Positions 16,834-23,788 of a stretch of DNA of 34,441 nt are shown piece after piece. The first letter of the stretch is position 1; the number at the start of each line of letters is the position of its first letter. The DNA is taken from contig DBLF01000106.1 in assembly GCA_002297965.1 (NCBI GenBank), positions 1-34,441 on the forward strand. The letters run 5' to 3'. The notes under the pieces were generated by a model. It searched no databases. It saw nothing but the letters and a program-made list of their open reading frames with translations, and was not told the DNA's origin. A program made the translations under genes and the position numbers. The stretch comes from Candidatus Segatella papionis (lineage in GTDB: Bacteria; Bacteroidota; Bacteroidia; Bacteroidales; Bacteroidaceae).

Positions 16834-17571
16834 ATGAAAAGAAGAATTGTAGTTATTGTTTTGTTGATTGGAGCGTGCTTGGGAAGTGCCCATGCACAGC
16901 TCCATCTCAAAGCCAACCTGCAGAACAACCATCTGTGGCGTGGCATGGAAGTATCCGACGGCGTAGTACTCCTCACCGACCTCAGTTATACGATGGCCAA
17001 CGACCACGTTACCCTCGGGCTCTGGGGCGGCTGCAACTCGGAAGGCTCCTACAAGGAGTTCAATCATTATCTGAATCTGAAGGCTGGCGGCTGGGGATTC
17101 GCCCTCTGGGACACATACAACTTTTCCCCTGGCGCCACCTATAATAATAAGGAGTACTGGAACTACTCCGCCCACTCCACGGGAAGATTCCTCGATGCCA
17201 CATTGAGCTATCGCTTCCAGCAGGAGAAGTTTCCATTGCTCCTAAGCTGGTCCACCGTCATCTTCGGTCGCGACCGCAACAGCGACAACACCCAGCAGAA
17301 GTATTCCACCTTCGTCTATGCCGAATATCCCATCTATAAGAAGGATGGGTGGAAGGTGGATGCAGGAGTAGGTGGAGCGTTCGCCCTCAACAAGGCTGGC
17401 GAGGATTCCCACTTCTTCGGCACCACGGCAGGCATCGTGCATGTATCGCTGCAAGCCTCCCACGACCTCAAGCTAGGCAACTACACCATCCCGGTATATG
17501 CCAAGGGCATGTGGAACCCACAGAGCAACGAGAGCTACTTTCAGCTAGGTGCAGAAATCATCCACTTTTAA
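16834..17571 (+). CDS. Porin-like outer-membrane beta-barrel protein, function unproven
   Basis: The 245-aa protein has a clear signal peptide (MKRRIVVIVLLIGACLGSAHA, cut after residue 21). The mature part is a run of alternating aromatic/polar strands (for example LSYTMANDHVTLGLWGG and LNLKAGGWGFALWDTYNF) and ends in LGAEIIHF, with a C-terminal phenylalanine as in many outer-membrane barrels. This fits a small barrel of perhaps 10-12 strands. I do not recognise a characterised family with certainty; it resembles proteins annotated as TorF-like putative porins. Its place after the fructokinase, apparently without its own promoter, suggests a role in uptake of mannitol or fructose across the outer membrane, by context only. 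Confidence 0.7.
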   Translation: MKRRIVVIVLLIGACLGSAHAQLHLKANLQNNHLWRGMEVSDGVVLLTDLSYTMANDHVTLGLWGGCNSEGSYKEFNHYLNLKAGGWGFALWDTYNFSPGATYNNKEYWNYSAHSTGRFLDATLSYRFQQEKFPLLLSWSTVIFGRDRNSDNTQQKYSTFVYAEYPIYKKDGWKVDAGVGGAFALNKAGEDSHFFGTTAGIVHVSLQASHDLKLGNYTIPVYAKGMWNPQSNESYFQLGAEIIHF

Positions 17572-17632
17572 AAGACATCATCCATTTAAAAGACATCATC
17601 TTTTTAAGGAAATCATCTATTATCTTAAGATA
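17566..17632. repeat. Three direct repeats and a palindrome before the VOC gene
   Basis: TTTTAAAAGACATCATC (17566-17582), ATTTAAAAGACATCATC (17584-17600) and TTTTAAGGAAATCATC (17602-17617) repeat every 18 bases; the first overlaps the preceding stop codon. A perfect 12-bp palindrome TATCTTAAGATA follows at 17621-17632. Confidence 0.8.
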
Positions 17633-17660
17633 TTATTCACTTCTAAAAATACAAAACATC

Positions 17661-18092
17661 ATGAACATCAAAGGATTTACTACGGGAGTGCAACACATCG
17701 GCATCCCTACCAACGACATCAACAAGACCATCGAGTTTTACGAGGCATTAGGCTTCAACATCGCCTTCCGCACAGTGAACGGCACTGAGGAAGTAGCCTT
17801 CCTCCAGCTCCACAACCTCATGATAGAGACCTATCAGAACCATCAGGCAAAGATGGAGTACGGTGCCATCGACCACATCGCCATCGACGTGAAGAACATC
17901 GAGGATCTCTTCGATGAAATCAAGGCTCTCGCCGAAAAGGCGAAAACAGAAGCAGAGGCATCATCCACCACTCCACTCCTCACCATGCTCGACCAGCAAG
18001 TAAACGGCCTTCCTTTCTGGGAGAACGGCGTGAAATTCTTCACCATCGAAGGTCCCAACAAGGAGAAGATAGAGTTCTGCGAGCGATTGTAA
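17661..18092 (+). CDS. VOC-family (glyoxalase/bleomycin-resistance fold) protein
   Basis: The 143-aa protein has two beta-alpha-beta-beta-beta modules of the vicinal oxygen chelate fold. Likely metal ligands sit at the expected strand positions: His12 (VQHIGI), Glu56 (LMIETY), His72 (IDHIAI) and Glu138 (KIEFCE). The H-E-H-E pattern is that of glyoxalase I-like enzymes, but the substrate cannot be deduced. The ATG at 17661 fits the fold start VQHIGIPTNDI; a much longer in-frame extension upstream overlaps the porin-like gene in another frame and is not real. No promoter is seen between the porin-like gene and this one. A strong terminator follows. Confidence 0.85.
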   Translation: MNIKGFTTGVQHIGIPTNDINKTIEFYEALGFNIAFRTVNGTEEVAFLQLHNLMIETYQNHQAKMEYGAIDHIAIDVKNIEDLFDEIKALAEKAKTEAEASSTTPLLTMLDQQVNGLPFWENGVKFFTIEGPNKEKIEFCERL

Positions 18093-18130
18093 TCGCAAAG
18101 TATAGTTGGAACTATTCCAATTCTTTCCAT

Positions 18131-18169
18131 ACGGGTTGTTGGCGATTTTGCCAGCAACCTGTATTTTTT
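18131..18169 (+). terminator. Intrinsic terminator after the VOC gene
   Basis: A 13-bp stem (18131-18143 with 18150-18162, two G-U pairs) with loop GATTTT is followed by a T-run. It lies about 40 bases after the stop codon. Confidence 0.85.
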
Positions 18170-18190
18170 ACATCAACACCAAGAAAAATT

Positions 18191-18211
18191 CCAAATATTT
18201 GAAGGACTTTT
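18191..18211. repeat. Isolated copy of the 21-bp motif found upstream of the Rpn gene
   Basis: CCAAATATTTG followed by AAGGACTTTT matches 20 of 21 bases at 21716-21736, where the same motif forms the -33 part of the Rpn promoter. Here no gene follows, so it may be the leftover end of a lost element. Confidence 0.6.
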
Positions 18212-18285
18212 TGGACAAATAGCACTGCCATTTAGATTGTTTCTCGTTTTTCTTGTGTCCGATTTGAATAAAATAATAAACTTTT

Positions 18286-18317
18286 CTTGGCTATTCGTTA
18301 GAAAAAGTGTATCTTTG
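18286..18317 (+). promoter_or_regulatory. Promoter of the DUF4143 ATPase gene, overlapped by a repeat
   Basis: CTTG (18286-18289) and TATCTTTG (18310-18317) are 20 bases apart. The spacer between them is filled by the first copy of the leader repeat (18292-18310). Transcription would start near 18324. Confidence 0.7.
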
Positions 18318-18440
18318 CGGCATATATTCATTAGAAAAAATGTGCTATCCACAGAATATTCATTAGAAAAAATGTGCTATCCACAGAATATTCATTAGAA
18401 AAAGTGTGGGAAAGCAGTCATTATTCGTTAGAAAAAGTGT
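18292..18440 (+). repeat. Five regularly spaced copies of TATTCRTTAGAAAAARTGT
   Basis: Copies begin at 18292, 18325, 18357, 18389 and 18422, a spacing of 33, 32, 32 and 33, or about three turns of DNA. The first lies within the promoter; the other four lie in the leader, and the last ends six bases before the ATG at 18446. The sequence between copies 2/3 and 3/4 is also identical (CTATCCACAGAA). Confidence 0.9.
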
Positions 18441-18445
18441 AAACA

Positions 18446-19750
18446 ATGAAAAGATACATCTATAATCAACTGCTCGAATGGAAAAACAAGGAAGAGCGCA
18501 AACCTCTGATTCTCAATGGAGCGAGACAAGTAGGAAAGACCTATATTCTGAAAGAATTTGGCAAACGAGAATACAAGAAGCTTGCATTCTTCAGCCTCGA
18601 CCGTGACCATAAGGCTGCCGAAGTCTTCGAGAAAGGTGGCACTACCGCAGATATGCTGATGGCTCTCTCAGCCATCAGCCAGACCGACATCACCCCCAAT
18701 GACACCCTTGTCATACTGGATGAGATACAAGACTGCCCCAAAGCCCTCGAAGCCCTGAAGTTTTTCTGCGAAGACACCCCCGACATTCATATCATCGTGG
18801 CAGGCTCCCTGCTCAGTCTGTCGCTCCATAGCGGCATATCCTATCCGGTCGGAAAAGTGGAAGAATTGCGCCTTTACCCCATGAACTTCCTTGAATTCCT
18901 GGAAGCCATGGGCAAGAGCCAATTGGTCGATATTCTAAAAGCAGGCAATTGGACTGTCATCAATCTTCTCTCAACAGAATTCATCAGTCTGCTGCGCCAA
19001 TATTATTACGTAGGAGGAATGCCAGCCGCCGTGCTCGCCCATGTGGAGCAAAAGGGACTCCAAGAAGTGAGAACCATACAGAAGCAAATCATACAAGACT
19101 ATCGCCGTGATTTCTCCAAGCATGCCCCAAGTCGAGAAGTTCCTCGCATCAATATGGTATGGGACAGCATCCCTGCCCAACTCGCAAAGGAGAACAAGAA
19201 ATTCATCTACGGAGCTGTCAAGAAAAGTGCCCGGGCTGCCGACTTCGAGATGGCCATCCAATGGCTGATGGACGCAGGATTAATCTACAAGGCGCAGAGG
19301 GTAAACGCCCCTCGCCTCCCCTTCAAGTTCTATGAAGACCAGAATGCCTTCAAACTCTTTATGCTGGATGTGGGTTTGATGGGAGCGATGGCAGATACCT
19401 CAGCCGAATCGATGCTGGTAGGCGATGGCATTTTCTCGGAATACAAGGGAGCCTTCACCGAACTATACGTCTTCACGCAGCTTAAGAGCCAAGGCATGAG
19501 CCTCTACTATCACTCCGTAGATAATTCCACGATAGAGATTGACTTCCTCACCCAGTGGCACGACCATGTGGTACCGATAGAAGTAAAGGCAGAGGTAAAC
19601 GTGAAGTCGAAATCCCTTCGCACCTTCATCACCAACAATCCCGAGCTAAGAGGTCTCCGCTACTCCATGCTTCCTTACAAGGCTCAAGACTGGATGGTGA
19701 ACGTTCCTCTCTACGCTTGCCTCATACCTTTCGACAAGACAGGAATATAA
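18446..19750 (+). CDS. AAA-type ATPase with DUF4143 domain
   Basis: The 434-aa protein has an N-terminal P-loop domain (AAA_14 type) with Walker A GARQVGKT (25-32) and Walker B TLVILDEIQD (about 87-96), followed by a C-terminal DUF4143 domain with the PD-(D/E)XK-like string EIDFLTQW...VVPIEVKAE (about 367-386). Such ATPases occur in many diverged copies in Bacteroidales genomes; their cellular role is not established. The ATG at 18446 directly follows the last copy of the repeat array. It has its own promoter and stands alone. An unusual regulated leader is the most striking trait; a selfish or defence-linked role is possible but not shown. Confidence 0.88.
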   Translation: MKRYIYNQLLEWKNKEERKPLILNGARQVGKTYILKEFGKREYKKLAFFSLDRDHKAAEVFEKGGTTADMLMALSAISQTDITPNDTLVILDEIQDCPKALEALKFFCEDTPDIHIIVAGSLLSLSLHSGISYPVGKVEELRLYPMNFLEFLEAMGKSQLVDILKAGNWTVINLLSTEFISLLRQYYYVGGMPAAVLAHVEQKGLQEVRTIQKQIIQDYRRDFSKHAPSREVPRINMVWDSIPAQLAKENKKFIYGAVKKSARAADFEMAIQWLMDAGLIYKAQRVNAPRLPFKFYEDQNAFKLFMLDVGLMGAMADTSAESMLVGDGIFSEYKGAFTELYVFTQLKSQGMSLYYHSVDNSTIEIDFLTQWHDHVVPIEVKAEVNVKSKSLRTFITNNPELRGLRYSMLPYKAQDWMVNVPLYACLIPFDKTGI

Positions 19751-19837
19751 ACGATGTCATCATCCGATTCCCATCAAAAATGTAATATGGATAAATCCAT
19801 CCGTAATATATATAATAAGGTATAAGGGAAAAAGTCG

Positions 19838-19845
19838 TAACTTTG
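19838..19845 (+). promoter_or_regulatory. -7 box of the flavodoxin-like gene
   Basis: TAACTTTG matches TAnnTTTG; no TTTG is visible 19-20 bases upstream. It lies 38 bases before the ATG. Confidence 0.6.
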
Positions 19846-19883
19846 CAGCAGAATTCATAACTTTATAAAATCAGTAAGACAAC

Positions 19884-20468
19884 ATGAAGAAAATAGTATT
19901 TATGATGGCAGCCCTCATCGGTCTCTTCGTCTCGATGACCGCCTGCGCCAACAAGAAAGGAAACATGAATATGGAAACAACTGAAAGCAAAGCTGCAACC
20001 GACAGCAAGACCCTCGTGGCTTATCTCTCTTTTACAGGTACCACGGAGGGAGTGGCAAAGATGATAGCCTCAGCCACTGGTGGCGAACTCTACAAGATTG
20101 AGCCAGAGAAGGAATACTCGGCAGCCGACCTCGACTGGACTGTGAAGACCTCCCGCTGCTGCAAGGAGAACAACGACCCGAAGGTGCGCCCAGCCTTCAA
20201 GAAGACCAAGGCTAGTCTCGACCAGTACGACGTCATCTATCTCGGCTACCCTAACTGGTGGAACTCCCACCCACGCCTCATCAACACCTTCGTAGAGGCA
20301 TACGGCTTGAAGGGAAAGACCGTCATCCCATTCATGACCTCCGGCGGCAGCGACATCAAGAACTCCGTCAAGAACCTCCGCAAGGACTATCCTGAGGTAA
20401 ACTGGCAGGACGGCAAGCTGCTCAATGGCGCCACACAGGAAGAAGTGGATGCCTGGGTAAAGAAATAA
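19884..20468 (+). CDS. Flavodoxin-like lipoprotein
   Basis: The 194-aa product starts with a lipoprotein-type signal (MKKIVFMMAALIGLFVSMTAC, lipid-modified Cys21 likely), so it is probably anchored to a membrane outside the cytoplasm. The rest has a flavodoxin fold (Flavodoxin_4-like): an FMN-phosphate loop SFTGTTEGVA (49-58), the ring-contact loop GYPNWWNSHP (121-130) and PFMTSGGSDIKNS (149-161). The partner and reaction are unknown; related proteins may act as quinone or thiol-linked reductases. The in-frame ATGs at residues 28 and 30 are possible cytoplasmic starts, but the signal peptide favours 19884. It stands alone between the ATPase and an intergenic repeat region. Confidence 0.85.
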   Translation: MKKIVFMMAALIGLFVSMTACANKKGNMNMETTESKAATDSKTLVAYLSFTGTTEGVAKMIASATGGELYKIEPEKEYSAADLDWTVKTSRCCKENNDPKVRPAFKKTKASLDQYDVIYLGYPNWWNSHPRLINTFVEAYGLKGKTVIPFMTSGGSDIKNSVKNLRKDYPEVNWQDGKLLNGATQEEVDAWVKK

Positions 20469-20503
20469 GCCGACATAGTAAACTGTGCCAAAAAATGCCC
20501 TTC

Positions 20504-20568
20504 TATGAAACATTTCGTCCCCTTCGAGGAAAATGTTCGTCTCTGGCTATGAAAATATTCGTCTCTCG
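20504..20568. repeat. Three direct repeats every 22 bp after the flavodoxin gene
   Basis: The core (T)TCGTCYC occurs with the conserved C at 20516, 20538 and 20560, exactly 22 bases apart, each preceded by a GAAA-A-T tract. The 307-base gap 20469-20775 also contains a 7-bp hairpin (GCTGATA 20595-20601 with 20612-20618). No gene is seen in it. Confidence 0.7.
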
Positions 20569-20641
20569 AATGGGATTTTTTGACATGCCTAGCAGCTGAT
20601 ATTGCTAAATTTATCAGCAGATATATACTCCATCAAAAGGC

Positions 20642-20686
20642 GATGGGCGATGGATAGCTTCATTTTTTAGCCATCCATCACCCATC
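20642..20686. repeat. Long imperfect inverted repeat between flavodoxin and Rpn genes
   Basis: Arms 20642-20659 (GATGGGCGATGGATAGCT) and 20669-20686 pair at 16 of 18 positions around a 9-base T-rich loop. It could be a transcription end for either gene or the remnant of a mobile-element end. Confidence 0.6.
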
Positions 20687-20775
20687 ACTCATCATAGCAT
20701 ACTCCTATCTATCAAGCCCTTACATTCATTACGCCATGCATTGGTGAGGGAATAAGGGATATTTTTCAGCAACTT

Positions 20776-21663
20776 TTATTTATTAAGGTCTCTCAAATCA
20801 TCTTCAGAAAGACCAGTATATTTCATGATAACATCATTAGGCATTCCATCAGCCAACATTTTTCGGGCAGTCTCAAAGTTAGCCTCAGCCTTGCCTTCCG
20901 CCCTACCTTCCGCCCTACCTTCCGCTCTACCTTTCTCAATAGCCGTATCCAGCGAATTCTTGATGTCACGATAAGCCTTCAAGCTATCCTCGTATTCCAT
21001 CAACTCCTTGCGAGAAAACTTGGCTATCTCAGCCTCAGCAAAAAGCTTGTCAAAGATTTTGTCACGCAGTTCCTTTGGTCGGTTCTCCAAACGAGAGAGA
21101 TTCTTCAAGGCAAACAACCATTTGTCATAGAGCGTACGAAGCTTATCCAAAGGCTTGTCAAACTTCGCAATCTCCACATACTTGAATGTCAGCTTATCAT
21201 TAAACACCTTCTTGGTCTTCTTGTCAAGCAACCCAACATCATGGGATATCTTTCTTTTGTCGAAAGCCTCATCCTGCATATCGAAGTTAAGCAACGCCAC
21301 CACATACACATGCTGCAACTTGAAGTCCCAGTCTGCCGATTTCGGAGCCTGTTCCTTAATAGGGAAGGTAGCGTAATAAAGAGACCTGTCCTTGAAATAC
21401 TTCTGGTATGCATTCTGCATCTCTACGATAAACTTCTCACCCTTTTCATTCTCACAGTAAACGTCGAAGATAGCCTTTCTATCCGTATAGACATCACCCA
21501 CCTTCTCACTATTCAAGTACTTCACGTCCGTAATCACCTGCTCCTTCTTAAACAAAGCGTTCAAGAAGTTGATGAGCAAGTCCTTGTTGGGAGCTGTACC
21601 AAAGATGCGCTTGAAACCAAAGTCGGTAAGCAAGCTGATATATCGTTCTTCTGCCTGTTTCAT
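20776..21663 (-). CDS. Rpn family / PD-(D/E)XK nuclease 'transposase'
   Basis: The 295-aa protein belongs to the Rpn/PDDEXK-nuclease transposase family. The N-terminal start RYISLLTDFGFKRIFG is typical, and the nuclease core is visible as AIFDVYCENEKGEKFIVEMQ (about 64-83) with Asp and the E-x-Q variant of the E-x-K motif. The C-terminal part is helical with a low-complexity AEGRAEGRAEGKAEA stretch (about 246-260). E. coli RpnA-like members cut DNA and promote RecA-independent recombination; members are often multi-copy and are annotated as transposases although no terminal inverted repeats are seen here. It has its own strong promoter. It lies next to the BREX operon, which fits a defence or mobile-gene region. 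Confidence 0.88.
   Translation of the reverse strand: MKQAEERYISLLTDFGFKRIFGTAPNKDLLINFLNALFKKEQVITDVKYLNSEKVGDVYTDRKAIFDVYCENEKGEKFIVEMQNAYQKYFKDRSLYYATFPIKEQAPKSADWDFKLQHVYVVALLNFDMQDEAFDKRKISHDVGLLDKKTKKVFNDKLTFKYVEIAKFDKPLDKLRTLYDKWLFALKNLSRLENRPKELRDKIFDKLFAEAEIAKFSRKELMEYEDSLKAYRDIKNSLDTAIEKGRAEGRAEGRAEGKAEANFETARKMLADGMPNDVIMKYTGLSEDDLRDLNK
20894..20929. repeat. 12-bp tandem repeat inside the Rpn gene
   Basis: Three units of CCTTCCGCCCTA (20894-20905, 20906-20917, 20918-20929, the last with one change) encode the four-residue repeat R-A-E-G. Changes in copy number would keep the reading frame and lengthen or shorten the linker. Confidence 0.85.
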
Positions 21664-21688
21664 AACCTATTGTCATTAAATCCGATGG

Positions 21689-21736
21689 CAAAGATAAGAC
21701 AATTATCAGAAACTGCCAAATATTTGGAGGACTTTT
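21689..21736 (-). promoter_or_regulatory. Promoter of the Rpn gene with palindromic -33 region
   Basis: On the minus strand TATCTTTG (21689-21696) has TTTG 20 bases upstream (21717-21720). The -33 box is part of the perfect palindrome CCAAATATTTGG (21716-21727), which with the next bases matches the isolated motif at 18191-18211. Confidence 0.8.
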
Positions 21737-21850
21737 AATGGGATAAGCGATAAAATCATTTTCTTTTGCATTACTCTCCATATAATACAGCTCTTAATGA
21801 ACTAATTATATAGGGAGTTAATATGTAAAACGCAGACACCTAAAACTACA

Positions 21851-22276
21851 TCACTTATTACCCTTTATTACCTCAAAGACACGATGTTCTCCATCTTGAG
21901 ACAGTCGGTTACCATACTCGTCAACAGGATTCAGATTTTCGTCTCGCCACTCTTCTCTGTTTAGCACTTTCGTAGCAATCCCTAAACACTCAAGACAATC
22001 CTTCGCTTCAAGAATAACATTCTTACCATCCTCCTCTGCTTTTTTAAAATGTTCAATGAAGCCACCATCAAGATCATTCACATACTCATCTGTATAATCA
22101 TTCATCTCATTCCAATAACGCATGTTGAGGTCTTTCAATTCATCGACCATCTGCGTATTCGTGCCAATCTCACCAGTAAAAGCCTTTTGCAAGGTCTCCT
22201 TGAAAAGCTTATCATACTTTTCCTGACACTCTTTCTTGTATTCCTCCAATTCTTCTTTAGTAAATCCTTCCAACAT
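21851..22276 (-). CDS. Unrecognised acidic 141-aa protein at the end of the BREX operon
   Basis: I do not recognise this protein. It is acidic and rich in E, D, K and N, with no signal peptide or membrane segment. The first 40 residues (MLEGFTKEELEEYKKECQEKYDKLF) look like a charged amphipathic helix that could form a coiled coil; the C-terminal half contains three cysteines, two of them close together (AKDCLECLG). The start at 22276 is chosen over an in-frame GTG at 22321 because it is the first ATG. The gene follows brxL by 70 bases on the same strand, with no promoter or terminator visible between them, so it is probably the last gene of the operon and may be an accessory or control protein of the defence system. 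Confidence 0.6.
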   Translation of the reverse strand: MLEGFTKEELEEYKKECQEKYDKLFKETLQKAFTGEIGTNTQMVDELKDLNMRYWNEMNDYTDEYVNDLDGGFIEHFKKAEEDGKNVILEAKDCLECLGIATKVLNREEWRDENLNPVDEYGNRLSQDGEHRVFEVIKGNK

Positions 22277-22346
22277 TTTTTTATTGTATCTAATAGTTAT
22301 TATTACATTTTCATACCACACATCAATTGAGTACTATTAAAAAAAA

Positions 22347-23786
22347 CTATAAACTTGAAATTATCGTATACTCTGGCATTGGTTTTGAGAACGATGATTC
22401 TGCATCAATATTACTACATTGCTCTCTTACTATATCTCGTCTGTGAATAGCTGGCTGCAAGCAATATACATTGAAATCATTCAAATCTAATTCATCTACT
22501 GATGTAACATGTGGGAAAAGTAGTTTCAAATATGCAGTTGCAACTCTTTTTACTGCTTTCGTATGTCGCATATCCGCCCCTTTAGGCACAACCACTACTT
22601 CATCTACAATCTGAGAATAGACAGACTCTGTACGTAAATGATGTAATACCTCTGAAAAGAACTCTACATTTAAAGTCCAATCATGCAATGCCATATCTAC
22701 ATTGATACGAGGAAGCAACCAACCCTCAATCATTCCATGGAAACGATCTAGTAAGGCTGATTCTCTAAAAACTTCTGGTAATGAGTCAAAATACCGATAG
22801 TCTAATGGCTGATTGTCTTGAGATAACAATATGTTACCAAGCAACATTAATCCACATTCTGACATAAATTCATAATTATCAACGGTAGCACGACCATACT
22901 CCAAATAGTTCTTCAAGAATGACTGCATCTCTGAATTATCAGAGAATGTAATGGATGATATTTCATCAAATGCCACAAGGTCATAAAAACGCATAATACC
23001 TGGAGCTTTTGTCGATTTGTCGTAAACCAACTTAGCACGAGATACCTTTCCACCACTAACTAGCCACACAAACTTTGAAAGATTGCCAAACACGTAACTT
23101 TTACCTGTTCCCTTTGGTGCAAGCTCAATAAGATTCAAACGAGGTTCAACAAATGGAAGCAAGCGTGTGACAAATTCCAATTTCTGCGTCATATTTTTAA
23201 AAGCAGAAGGCGTGTACTCCATTGCAGAAATCAAGACATCGACCCATTCTTCCAAGGTAAATTTGGAACGGCATTGGCGTATATAATTCATATCTAACTT
23301 CTGCATCGGGCGAAAAGGCTTGAAATTTACCATTTCCACATATCCTCGTTTATTCTCTTGAGGCATCATATAAACTATCTTCATTATACCCCATTTTTCG
23401 CCATCAATCAAGTCATCCGGGTATTCCTCAACCAAATAATCAGGAATCAGCGTATCACTTGCCTTTATTCCCATGTCTGGTATTTGAAACATAGTCTTAT
23501 TCTGAGCCAAACTTGTCAAAACATCAAAACGAGTCAAGAGCGTCAAAGTCTCTCCTCTTCTCAGACGAGCAACAATGGCACTATTATCATTAGGTATGTG
23601 TTCATCCAAAAAACGAGCAAGTGCTGCTCTTTGAAATGTTCCTTCACTTGATATATGTGTAGAAATCAAATAGTCCTTGACGAAAGAAGGCAGATTTCTA
23701 CCATTGAACACATCATAATTGGCAGGATTTTTATATACGGTAGCACTGCCAAATACTTCCTTGATTTTATTTCCAATTTCGCTCAT
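22347..23786 (-). CDS. BrxL, short form (Lon-like AAA ATPase of BREX)
   Basis: The 479-aa protein matches the short BrxL family (about 470 aa) in its N-terminal part (FNGRNLPSFVKDYL, VARLRRGETLTLLTRFDVL) and its AAA+ core with Walker A APKGTGKS (223-230) and Walker B LVAFDEISS (270-278); LLDRFHG near residue 341 is a sensor-like region. Longer BrxL proteins carry a C-terminal Lon-type Ser-Lys protease domain; here about 130 residues follow the ATPase and I see no such domain. In other BREX types BrxL forms a ring that binds DNA and is needed for phage exclusion. It starts 2 bases after the pglZ stop codon, so the two genes are tightly coupled. Confidence 0.88.
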   Translation of the reverse strand: MSEIGNKIKEVFGSATVYKNPANYDVFNGRNLPSFVKDYLISTHISSEGTFQRAALARFLDEHIPNDNSAIVARLRRGETLTLLTRFDVLTSLAQNKTMFQIPDMGIKASDTLIPDYLVEEYPDDLIDGEKWGIMKIVYMMPQENKRGYVEMVNFKPFRPMQKLDMNYIRQCRSKFTLEEWVDVLISAMEYTPSAFKNMTQKLEFVTRLLPFVEPRLNLIELAPKGTGKSYVFGNLSKFVWLVSGGKVSRAKLVYDKSTKAPGIMRFYDLVAFDEISSITFSDNSEMQSFLKNYLEYGRATVDNYEFMSECGLMLLGNILLSQDNQPLDYRYFDSLPEVFRESALLDRFHGMIEGWLLPRINVDMALHDWTLNVEFFSEVLHHLRTESVYSQIVDEVVVVPKGADMRHTKAVKRVATAYLKLLFPHVTSVDELDLNDFNVYCLQPAIHRRDIVREQCSNIDAESSFSKPMPEYTIISSL

Positions 23787-23788
23787 AA

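Noticed and set aside
17349..17660. N-terminal extension of the VOC protein
   Set aside because: It is an out-of-frame reading of the porin-like gene; the VOC fold begins at the ATG at 17661.
18292..18440. Repeat array considered as a CRISPR
   Set aside because: Repeat units are 19-20 bp with only 12-13 bp between them, two of the intervals are identical, and no cas gene is near. It fits a promoter/leader array.
20776..21663. Rpn gene treated as a complete insertion sequence
   Set aside because: No terminal inverted repeats or target-site duplication could be found around it, so only the gene and a shared upstream motif are reported.
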